Assembly: GCA_003427395.1 (NCBI GenBank)
Contig: BFEA01000128.1
Location: forward strand, 1,415,140-1,479,139
Length of the DNA: 64,000 nt
Direction of reading: 5' to 3'
Origin: Chara braunii
Taxonomy: Eukaryota; Streptophyta; Charophyceae; Charales; Characeae
Shown: positions 22,351-30,998 of the stretch, one piece after another
Numbering within the stretch: position 1 is the stretch's first letter
Layout: each line of letters opens with the position of its first letter
Notes under the pieces: generated by a model
The model's input: only the letters and a program-made list of their open reading frames with translations
Told to the model about the DNA's origin: nothing
Databases searched by the model: none
Program-made: the position numbers and the translations under genes

Positions 22351-23499
22351 CGTAGTGCCGCTCGATTGCCCAACCACTCGTGCTTGCACGTTTTCACTCT
22401 ATGCAACGCACAGCCATACCACATGTTCTCTTGAACGGAACATTCCTTCCCTTCTCCGCACCGGAGAAACGTGTCCAGTGTTGTCCATTACTAGTAGATT
22501 ACGCAAAGCCTAGGATTTACGAAGCAATGGGGATAGACAACGAAAATACCAAAAACAAAAAGGCACAAGCTTGTAGGGTTCTAGGGTCCCTAGAAGTTTG
22601 AATAGCATTCTAGAGTCTACACTTAGATTACACTGCACTGACTGCAGAGGAGTCGAGAGGACAGTAACTAGTAGCCACATTACGTAAAGCCTAGTACTAG
22701 GATTTACGAAGCACTGGGGGAAGGACAACAAAAATCATGTTGAGCAGCCTACGGTCCCTGTAATCCTCCTTTGCGCATAGCCGCATTCTACGCTCCCTCT
22801 AATGTGCAGCAGCGAAAGCGGACTGCAGCTATGACATGCAATGCAGATTCAACAGGACTCAGGAGGCGACCCTGGCACCCGGTTTTTGGTTCCCATCCGC
22901 CGCATCCGGTTCGTTTCCCAGCCCCATCTCAAAAGAAGAATAGTAGAATAAACGGAAGAGGACTGAGAACACAATTAGACACACAAAGTCACTCGAGTTG
23001 AGACTCAGTCTGTCGTTTCGGAAGCGTCAACAAGTTTTTGAAACTCGTGGACAGGCAAAGTCTCTAAACCAGGAGGACAAAGACTCCCACCACACGACCT
23101 TACTAATAACCGAATGAAGGACAGCCTCGAAGAACGGTCTGCACCGAAAATAACATCAAGAAATGGATTTGAAGACGCACTGTATGCATCCTTGCAAAAA
23201 AGGCAAAGAACACAACTTCTCGTGTCAGAGAAGTCCTCATTCAAACCGACGACGAGCACAACGACGGGGAGTTGCCCAACTTGCCCGACAAGCCAAACCA
23301 CCTAGTACGCACAAATCGAGCAACAACAACAACCACGACGACAACGACGAAGAATTTCAAAGCAAATGCTTGGCAACCCCGGTTTACTGGTTGAACTCAG
23401 GCCCTCAGGGTATGTATCGCGCCACTGGGCCAGTGCATCTCTGGCGTACAAAAGGTTTGAGATTTTGTTAAAATTGTTTGTTACGCGCATCAATGCGCC

Positions 23500-23660
23500 T
23501 GACAGTGTCTCAGTTGGTGCACCCGTGAACTGTTTGAAATACAGACCTCAGTTCAAATCCCAATCAACTCCAATGGCTGAATCACTGTGAAGTTACCTGG
23601 GGCCAGTCAGTTCGAAGATGATGATATGTCGAGACCTTCGACCTGCTAAGAAGGGGAAAA
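23500..23660 (+). mobile_element. SINE family C, forward
   Basis: GTCTCAGTTGGTGCACCC (box A), CAGTTCAAATCCC (box B), GGGGCCAGTCAGTTCGAAGA and GATGATATG, then an A/G-rich end. Confidence 0.65.
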
Positions 23661-23980
23661 ACTTCCGAAAAAGAAAACTAACTGTACAGGCATTGCACTC
23701 CGTTGCACAGGCCTTATACTTCGTACTATTGCGATGTGCAGAACTCTACCGCAGCACCACTAAGTCTTTTGTTATTAAAAAGAAGAAGAAGAAGGTCACA
23801 AATTTCTCAAAATGATATATGCAATACAGTAATAGAAAACATCATTCTAGGCAAAGTGTGAAATCCGTATCAGATGTTAAACCACCACTAACGGCAACTC
23901 GAAGGAGTCGAAGCCTCTTTTTGCGAACTTCAAGGTGGAAAAGAACTGTGCACCAAGCTTTGCCGAAGCTCCAGGACAGC

Positions 23981-24015
<35 letters not shown>

Positions 24016-25470
24016 CCTGCCACCGCCATCCATTTTGGTCCGGTAGCACTCACTGTTCACTCGAGGAATGCCGTCATTTGGTGTTTTGGTGTTTGCTTGT
24101 GAATGGTAATCATGGTGGTTTAAGACAAAAAGTCAAAACAGAACAAAAAACAAACAAAAGAAAACAACATTTTGTACATCGTACGTTGCGTACAAATGTG
24201 CCAAAACAATATCATGGCATTGTGCGGACGTTGCATGATTCACTCCAGTGCATAGAGTACAATGTGATGCACTGTGTGTAGCACCCAGCCCAATGGCCAA
24301 AGCAGACAGAACTCACAGAAGCGAAGGAAGAGATCCGGGGAGGGAGGACGACGAGACTCAGTGCGGAAAACGCGAATACCTCCACAGGTGAGCACGCCCG
24401 GAGCACAACTTGTGCTATTCATTCATACTACGGACTTTCGCTATCCAATCTCTCAGTTTCAAAACTTCTTCAGCTTCCATAAGACATTCAGTAGCGTTGC
24501 TCATCATCATCATCATCATAAGAGGAACTAGCTGCTTGGTGAATCGTTACTCCTTTTTTCTTCTTTTTTTTTTGGAGGGGGGGGGAAGAAACGTTCCTGC
24601 AGAAGGCCACTATCCCGGAGGTAGTGAGAGAATCCCCAGACATGAGGCCTTACCAGTTGGACGGCTCAAGTCTATTGGTGGGTAGTCGTTACTCTTCTTA
24701 ACACGCCGGTCGCGCGAAAGAAGAGAGCGTGTGACTAGTGATGGGTTGAAAAGGAGGAACTTTGCGGTGGGGCAGAAAACCAAATGATGGCATGCGCCAT
24801 ACACAAAGCCAAACACGATCACCAGTTGAGTTTTGAGTACAGCGCAACGCACACCGGGGAATCTTAAAATAGACTGTCCAAAGCCCGCTTCCTGACGAGT
24901 CGGTGACACTCCGGACTATGATGCAGCCTTCAGCGTGAGCGCATCTCGTAGAATAACCTATAATATGTCAGACTGTCAGTGTGAGACACATTGCAACGCA
25001 CTAGGCCGAGGAGAAGGGCTGCAAACCCGTGACCACACGGCCTGCATGCTCGCATGTGATCTCGTGCTCGTTCGGTAGCATACCAGGTAGTACCTTGTTG
25101 GAATAAAAAAAGAGGCAAACTTGAACGCACATGGTTCCTCAGCTTGGACTCACTTGGGGACGTCGGGCAGCGGGAGGGTCGTACTTCTTCTGCGCAAGCC
25201 AGGGGTCACACAAGTACTACCGGTAGTAGTATACCTCTCAAGGTCCGCAATCGGTCACAAGGTTTGATGTCGCGCGCAATTACCACCGAGGAGGACCTAG
25301 TCCAAACTTCCAAAGCCGAAGCACGAGAGTTACTCCTTTTCTTAGCCGCGAGATAACTCCGGACGTGCCCTAAGTTAAAGTCCGTGGCCCACGAAGGGTG
25401 ACCAAATTCACGTACCCGAGGTCGACCAACGAGCTGCGAGATAAATATGGACGTCACCGTGACCTAAGTT

Positions 25471-25593
25471 AAAGCCCGCGGCCCATTCAAGATGACCCCC
25501 CCCCAATTTTTATTTATTATTATTATTATTTTTTAATTATTATTTTTTTTAATGACCCCCCAAATTCACGTTCATGTCCTTCGGGACATCCGT

Positions 25594-25625
<32 letters not shown>

Positions 25626-25740
25626 GGCCCCTGCGCAAGAAAAAAAAAATAAAAAAAATCACGTTCCGAACAACCAAAAAAAAAAAAAAAAAAAAAAAGT
25701 CCGTATTTGGGGGGTCATCTTGAGTGGCCCGCGGGCTTTC
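25471..25740. repeat. Inverted repeat enclosing the U6 retropseudogene
   Basis: Left arm AAAGCCCGCGGCCCATTCAA-GATGACCCCC (25471-25500) pairs with the right arm ending GTGGCCCGCGGGCTTT (25709-25739). An inner pair is GACCCCCCAAAT / ATTTGGGGGGTC. The central part holds the U6 copy and A/T-rich sequence. A partial direct duplicate of the left arm region lies at about 25347-25404. Confidence 0.6.
25576..25658 (+). pseudogene. U6 snRNA retropseudogene, 3'-truncated with A tail
   Basis: The first 64 nt match plant U6 almost exactly, including ACAGAGA and GATTAGCATGGCCCCTGCGC, and stop at GCGCAAG. An A-rich tail (25640-25658) follows. TCACGTTC occurs just before (25566-25573) and just after the tail (25659-25666), an 8-bp target duplication. 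This is the pattern left when a LINE reverse transcriptase captures U6. Confidence 0.88.
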
Positions 25741-25967
25741 ACGTAGCGAATGCCTGCTAGGCCGTCGGCGCACGCAGCATTGGCTAACACCCACGTCTTT
25801 GTACTCGTAAAAGAAGGCATTCGCGTATTACATTTTGCAAAACCCAAAACGGGGGCTGGGAGAGCTACCGAGCTCGACGCATAGAGGAAAATTTAATTCA
25901 GCTTTCGTGGGACAGGCACACACACAGACAAGCGGCGAGTAGAGGACTCAGGACCGGAAAAACATCT

Positions 25968-26012
<45 letters not shown>

Positions 26013-26604
26013 ATCTACCTAAATTAACTTAGGACGCAGCGGCTGCCCATCAAGTCGAACCCTTTAGGCATGCGCAGCACATTCTTCCATGTTCAGAAAA
26101 AACGCCAGCGCAATCATGGCGTATTCTCCCTTCATCGCAGAAGTTCGCGGAATTAACCTCAGAGTCAGAGAGTCTATGTCGTAATCCCCGAGGAGGAGGG
26201 CCACCTTGTTGCCCGCGTACCTACGTACCTGCCTGCCCTGCCTATGTAGCAGCAGCCCCCTCCCTCAGAGTCTCTCCCTGCCCCCGTCGCAGCGGCTTCG
26301 CTGACTGCCATGCCTACCTGCTACGGCGAATGAGGCAATTTTTTTTATCTAACTTGAAGCACAGCTAACCTGCCTGGCCAGCTCTCACCGACCGCTTCCC
26401 CGCTGCCAAGGGACAGAGCAAACATGCATGCTATAACATTTTGCGGTCTCACTAACTACTGTTCCGGTTTGCCGACTGAATCTCGCATTGCAGTGAGCCA
26501 TGCAAACTAAATGATGGCACGGGAGCATGCACGCGTCGGCATTTTCAATGTCTACAGTTGATCAGTTGACCTGCCGGGAGTGACTGCACTAACCGGATTA
26601 CCTA

Positions 26605-26709
26605 CAGTCTTCCCCCGAATACAACGTACGGTCATTATAGCTGAATGTGGGGTATCTTTCAGTCTAAATTCAGCTATAATGACCGTACGTTGTATTCGGG
26701 GGAAGACTG
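26605..26709. mobile_element. Perfect-hairpin MITE with TA duplication (pogo/mariner-like)
   Basis: The 42-bp arms are exact reverse complements, beginning CAGTCTTCCCCCGAATACAA, around a 21-bp loop. TA flanks both ends (26603-26604, 26710-26711). TA duplications with CAGT-starting ends are typical of pogo-type Tc1/mariner elements, and a class assignment on that basis is an inference. The lack of any arm mismatch implies recent insertion or conversion. Confidence 0.8.
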
Positions 26710-26888
26710 TAGACCCGATGACTCGTGTTAAGCTCCATTCCATTCCTATATGGCTAACTGCTACAGTGAGAGCAAGCATTAGGGACGGCAGCACGACGAC
26801 GAAGCAAAGGCACAAGGACACGAGAGAAAAGAGTTCGACGACGACTGGGAAAGCTTGCAAACTGGAGAAACGGGGCCGCGTCGGACAA

Positions 26889-27093
26889 GGGGAGGGGAGG
26901 GGAGGGGAGGGGAGGGATTACCACCTATGTAAGGAGGGAAGGAGGGAGGAAACGCAACGCAATGCAGGTGAGGGAAGGAGGGAGGAAACGCAACGCAATG
27001 CAACGCAACGCAACGGAACGGAACGCAATGGAACGGAACGCAACGCAACGCAAAGGAACGCAACGGAAAGCAACGCAACGCAACACAACGCAA
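26889..27093 (+). repeat. Purine microsatellites: (GGGGA)n then (AACGC/AACGG)n
   Basis: GGGGA units at 26889-26917, then a 145-bp pentamer array ending 8 bases before the exon 1 donor. The array is inside intron 1. Confidence 0.9.
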
Positions 27094-27100
27094 CCCTTAC

Positions 27101-27925
27101 CTTTCCCACGAGGTCAGCACCGACATCTGCCGCCTTGGTGTAGATACCGCCGCCCACACGACCGAAAAGAGCGACGGACGAACCGCCGAGGCCGTAACCG
27201 GCAATGGATTCATAGAGGCCAATCCAGTCTTCGCCGTAGTATTGTTGGAAGACCAAGATAGTGAAGTAGAGGACAATCAAGCCTAGAGATGTCAAGAGAA
27301 AGCCCATCACCGCGCCAGAGCGGAATGCCGCCTTAAATGCCGGCCCTACGCCCCTCCTCGCCTCCAGCGTCGTCCTGGCGTTGGCAAAGGTGGCGATTTT
27401 CATTCCTAGGAAGCCACACACAGTGGACGTGATGGCCCCGAGAGCGAAGGCCACCGCGCTGAGCAAGGCATTCATCAGTCCCGACCCACACACCTTCGTC
27501 TCGTCCCATTCGCACGGCTTCTTGTCGGTGCCGAAGTTCTCCGTGGCGCCGAGGAACGCGAAAATGACGATGAAGAAGCCCACCATGAAATATGACAGGT
27601 ACTTGTACTCCGTCATCAAGAACGACACCGCGCCCTCCGATATCGCTTCTTGAATTTCCGCGCACCTCGTCACCACGCTGCTGTCCTCCAGCCCTTCATC
27701 GCCCATCAACGGGTAGTTGAGCGCGGGCCCCCCCGACGGGCGGACACTGATTTTGCCGACCACCGACCACTGCATTACCGCGAACAGAATGCCAATCACG
27801 CACGTCACCGGGATGAAGATAAGCACGGCCGTCTCCCCGACTATGGTGTTGCCGGTGGCCGCTGCCAGCGCCAGGTCGGCAGGGACCGTCGTCATGGCGT
27901 TCAAACCCTCCGTCGCCGCCGCCAT
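27101..27925 (-). CDS. AVP1: Vacuolar H+-translocating pyrophosphatase (type I), exon 1
   Basis: N-terminal 275 codons of a membrane-bound H+-PPase, which hydrolyses cytosolic pyrophosphate to pump protons into the vacuole. The start is the ATG at 27925 in a good context (GCC before, G after); no ATG lies upstream in frame within ten codons. Hydrophobic helices appear at about residues 30-50 and through 100-250, followed by conserved plant-type stretches ([46 protein letters not shown]). The exon ends with the substrate-binding acidic motif DVGADLVGK (about residues 267-275), then a GTAAGG donor. Joining to exon 2 keeps the frame exactly (GGA-AAG | GTG-GAG). The family is normally about 760-770 residues with some 16 membrane helices. 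Identification is by recognised motifs and is very secure; the symbol follows the Arabidopsis orthologue. Confidence 0.96.
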
Positions 27926-28830
27926 GGCTACAACGCAGCTACAGGTAGCTGGCAAGCCAGCCCCAGGTGCACGCGAGACTCACCAGCTGCTGGCCGCTCT
28001 CGCGCTCTCGGCCCCACTGCGCACTCCGGTGTGCCCTGCCTGCCTGCTCGGCACCGCGCCCGCCGCCAGACACGAGAGATTGCCCCGCCACGCCCGGCTT
28101 AGCGCGACGCGGAAGGTCGCTCGCTCCCGCCCCGAATCACTTCCCTCTGCTCTCCTCTCGGATCTTCACACGTTTCACCGACTTTCTCAATTATATTCGT
28201 CTTTATCATGAAAGGCCAATTGACACACCGACCGCGCGGTGCTTCACAATTATCTTGTCAGCTCGCTTCACAATTTCTCATTATCTTGTCAGCGAGCAAT
28301 TGGCAAACGGTCGCTTGCCTCTTGCTGCAGCTGCGACTATTGCCGCTGCTCTCGCTTCAGCTGGCAGCTGCTGTCCCCCGTCTTCTCGGAACGCCCGCGG
28401 CAACTCGAGCTGGATGGATTCCAGCGACGGATTTCAAATTGCCCTGCCCGGCGCCCGCCCGTTTCTGATGCGCTTTCCGACTCCCTCGCCCCCGCCCTAC
28501 CCCCCCCCGTCGACCCCCGCGCTGGCCCGTCCGATCTCCTCCCTGCTTCGCATCGCTCCCGTTGCCAGATCGTATCGCCCGGCCAAATCCTCCATCGTTC
28601 CCCTTTTCGACGGGGCGGCGCGCTGCTTGAGGGGTCTCGTGGGCGCGATCGGGAGCTCCCAAAAGTCGGCGCTTCTTCACAGGCGGGGCGAAGAGACCCC
28701 GCTCAAGTCCTGGCACTACAACGCAGCCGGACCCGCTCACCCACGCGCGAACCTGCGGTCGGCGAGGTGGTGGGCCGCCAAACGCGGTAGTGCCAAGACT
28801 TTCACGGAGGCGTACTCGTAACAGGCCTTT
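27926..28830 (-). promoter_or_regulatory. Probable 5' UTR/promoter of the H+-PPase gene
   Basis: GC-rich sequence immediately upstream of the start codon. The only TATA-like string seen on the gene strand is AATATAA at 28197-28191, about 270 bases upstream of the ATG. No transcription start can be placed from sequence alone. The region reads open in several frames, but only because of its GC-rich composition. Confidence 0.4.
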
Positions 28831-29032
28831 TTTTTTTTTTTTTTTTTNGGGGGGGGTNGGGGGGGGGGGGAACGTGCCAGGACTTTCACGGAGGCATCCC
28901 CACACTTCCTCGAAACACGCGACATCTTTTTTTCTTTTCTTTTCTTTTTTTCTTTTAGTCTACCGTGTCGGGTCACATAGATGGTGGTCGTCAACATAGT
29001 AAGGGCAGACCTGAATAAAAAGAATACCTTTC

Positions 29033-29453
29033 ATCCAGCGGCCTAACTCAGTGTGTAAGGCACGCAAGTGGCATTCAGGAGGTCGTGGTTTCAATCCCCA
29101 TTGGCCTCATGTACCTTCCAGGGCATGCTTGGCGCCCGCCACCTAGAGATAAACCACTGGATCCCCCGATCGGCATTGAGCAGAGTCTGCTGATGTTCGT
29201 AGGGGAGGGTACCTGAGGGGAGGCACAGGGATTGGTCCTGTTGGCATGGTCCCTGATGCTACTGGCTGTCCCCTAGCCGGTATCGCCCACCTGCAGGTCG
29301 GGAGCAGCCCCCGCATGTGCTCTCCTGAACACGGTTCTGGCAGCTACGGGGTTCCCCGTATGCCTACAATTAGGAGTAGTGGTAGGTAGGTAGTGTGAGG
29401 TGAAATTGAGAGAAGAACATCGCTTTGAAAAAAAAAAAAAAAAAAAAAAAAAA
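29033..29453 (+). mobile_element. SINE family A, full length, with target duplications
   Basis: tRNA-like head: GCCTAACTCAGTGTGTAAGG resembles box A and GTGGTTTCAATCCCC resembles box B. The body ends TGAAATTGAGAGAAGAACAT and runs into a poly-A tail. The string GAATACCTTTC, with preceding A's, lies directly before the element (29022-29032) and directly after the tail (to 29463), which is the target-site duplication expected of LINE-type retrotransposition. Confidence 0.85.
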
Positions 29454-29724
29454 GAATACCTTTCTCGGCCTTCTTCTTGTTTTTCCAAAAAAGATGCGCA
29501 ACGTCTCCGGTATGATCCGGGCACTCCGGCCAGGTTCATACCGGGGTTGCCATTTCATTATACAAACCGGAAAACGGGCAAGGTCCCACTTGCACGGATT
29601 AAGAGAATCTGGCCGTTGATCTTTGTTATCTACGGTCGATATCGCTTAATTTGTGTAAGTGGGACCTAGCCCCGGGTCCGGCGTCCCTCACATCAACAGT
29701 AAATTTTGGCAAAACTCAGGCCGC

Positions 29725-29825
29725 CTTTCTCGGCCTTTTGGCTAAGATCAAGTGTAGTATCTGTTCTGATCTGTTCAATATCTGATCCTTTGGGGGGCAG
29801 AAAAAAAAAAAAAAAAAAAAAAAAG
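29725..29825 (+). pseudogene. U2 snRNA retropseudogene, 3'-truncated with A tail
   Basis: CCTTTCTCGGCCTTTTGGCT, AAGATCAAGTGTAGTATCTG and the branch-site-pairing region match the U2 5' end for about 75 nt. The similarity stops before the Sm site and is replaced by about 24 A's (29802-29824). Truncation plus tail indicates retrotransposition, not a transcribed gene. Confidence 0.85.
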
Positions 29826-30055
29826 GAGTCCTAGTGTGAGTATTCCTTTGTTTTTTTTTTTCACAGTGAAAACCGGCCTACGTTTACTAGGGGGAGTGAT
29901 AAGAGCATCTACCCCGACCGTATTAGGGCTGGCATCCGGTGCTCCAATCAATTGGTGGGGAGCAGCACCTGCTGGAAAACGGGTCCAGCATCCCAAATAC
30001 ATCCAATATTCGATTTTTGCACAGAGTCACTAGTCGGACTCCCTTACCCGGCTTC
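29826..30055 (-). mobile_element. SINE family B copy, near full length, reverse
   Basis: On the minus strand it begins GAAGCCGGGTAAGGG at about 30055. It then has core GGGATGCTGGACCCG, CCAGCAGG, CTCCCCACCAATTG, GATGCTCTTATCAC and an A-rich tract, ending GGAATACTCACACTAGGA. It abuts the A tail of the U2 pseudogene. Confidence 0.65.
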
Positions 30056-30998
30056 AACTTGTTGGGGTAGAGAGGAGTAGGGGGAACCTAATCAGAAAGG
30101 CAGCTGCCCTTTCTACTATGTTCACGTTCCCTTACTGGCTACTGCCCCCGAAAAGCTCCCTTGTAATTAATCCCTCCCCACAACTGCCTCTCTCTGATCC
30201 CTTTCGCTGTCCCCCCTTATGAAGAATAGACGCTGAGTCTGAGGTCGTCACGACTCGTCAGGTGCTGTCGGAGTTATTCTGAGCATCCATCTGTGTACGC
30301 TGAGTTTGTGCTGCTCTCGGTAGTCTTGCCTGGACAGGACTTTGGGCGCAGACGCCGCAGCGGACTGAAAAAAAAAGGGCGGGCACAAAAAATGAAAAAT
30401 ATGGCAGTGTGATCCGTGCGCTAATCGCGAGCGCTAAGCATCGCTTCGGCCACGCTTACCGCTTAAGCGTGATTAGGGCTGGAAAAGCGTTGTTAAGGGC
30501 ACAGTGGTGATGGCAGAAGCTGTTGGTATGAAAGTGAGATGCTCAGCCTGGACACGAGAGGGAGAAGGGGGGAAGAGGTGGATAGGAGGGAGGAGGTAAA
30601 AGCGAGTGGAGAAGAGAAGTAAAGGAGGAAGGGGCAAAGTCGGCCTGAGAGATGGCCGATATCGTACATTCATGAAGGGATTGACTCACTAGACCAAGAA
30701 CCCTAAGGTTTCTTAGGGTGCTATGGTCGGAGTGGGCATGAAGGGACAGCAACTTGAATCAAGGGAAGGGGATATGGTCAACGGTTCAGGAGATGCACAC
30801 TTAGGAGTTCTAGCAGGCGAACGACAAATATGCAGCCTCTTTTGAACATCAAGTTGGGTAATGCTCCTGCTCTCGAACGGGGGGTGCTGGTCTTTCCCGA
30901 CTATTCCCATTATAATTGAGGATATTAAGGTAGAGTACGCTGATAGTCTTATCGTTTTTGTTTTTCGACTAGTCGAGTATTGACTCTTTATCGTGAAC
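30056..30998. other. No recognisable feature; possible LINE 5' leader
   Basis: No coding sequence or repeat boundary could be assigned. The part next to 30999 may be the 5' untranslated region of the LINE. Confidence 0.4.

Larger units (their letters stand above)
12645..27100 (-). other. H+-PPase intron 1 (about 14.5 kb)
   Basis: Bounded by GTAAGG at 27100 and CTGCAG at 12645, phase 0. On the sense strand a (TG)n microsatellite sits about 24 bases before the acceptor. The intron is filled with SINEs, MITEs, U6 pseudogenes and simple repeats listed separately. The stretches 12706-14590, 15571-16595, 22350-23500 and 23660-25465 contain no gene or repeat I recognise beyond low complexity. Confidence 0.93.

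Noticed and set aside
26552-26860. 102-codon minus-strand ORF across the hairpin MITE
   Set aside because: Crosses a perfect-hairpin transposon and has repeated peptide segments from both arms.
27650-28821. Overlapping plus-strand ORFs of 150-284 codons
   Set aside because: Shadows of exon 1 and of GC-rich upstream sequence that is stop-poor in all frames; no recognisable protein.
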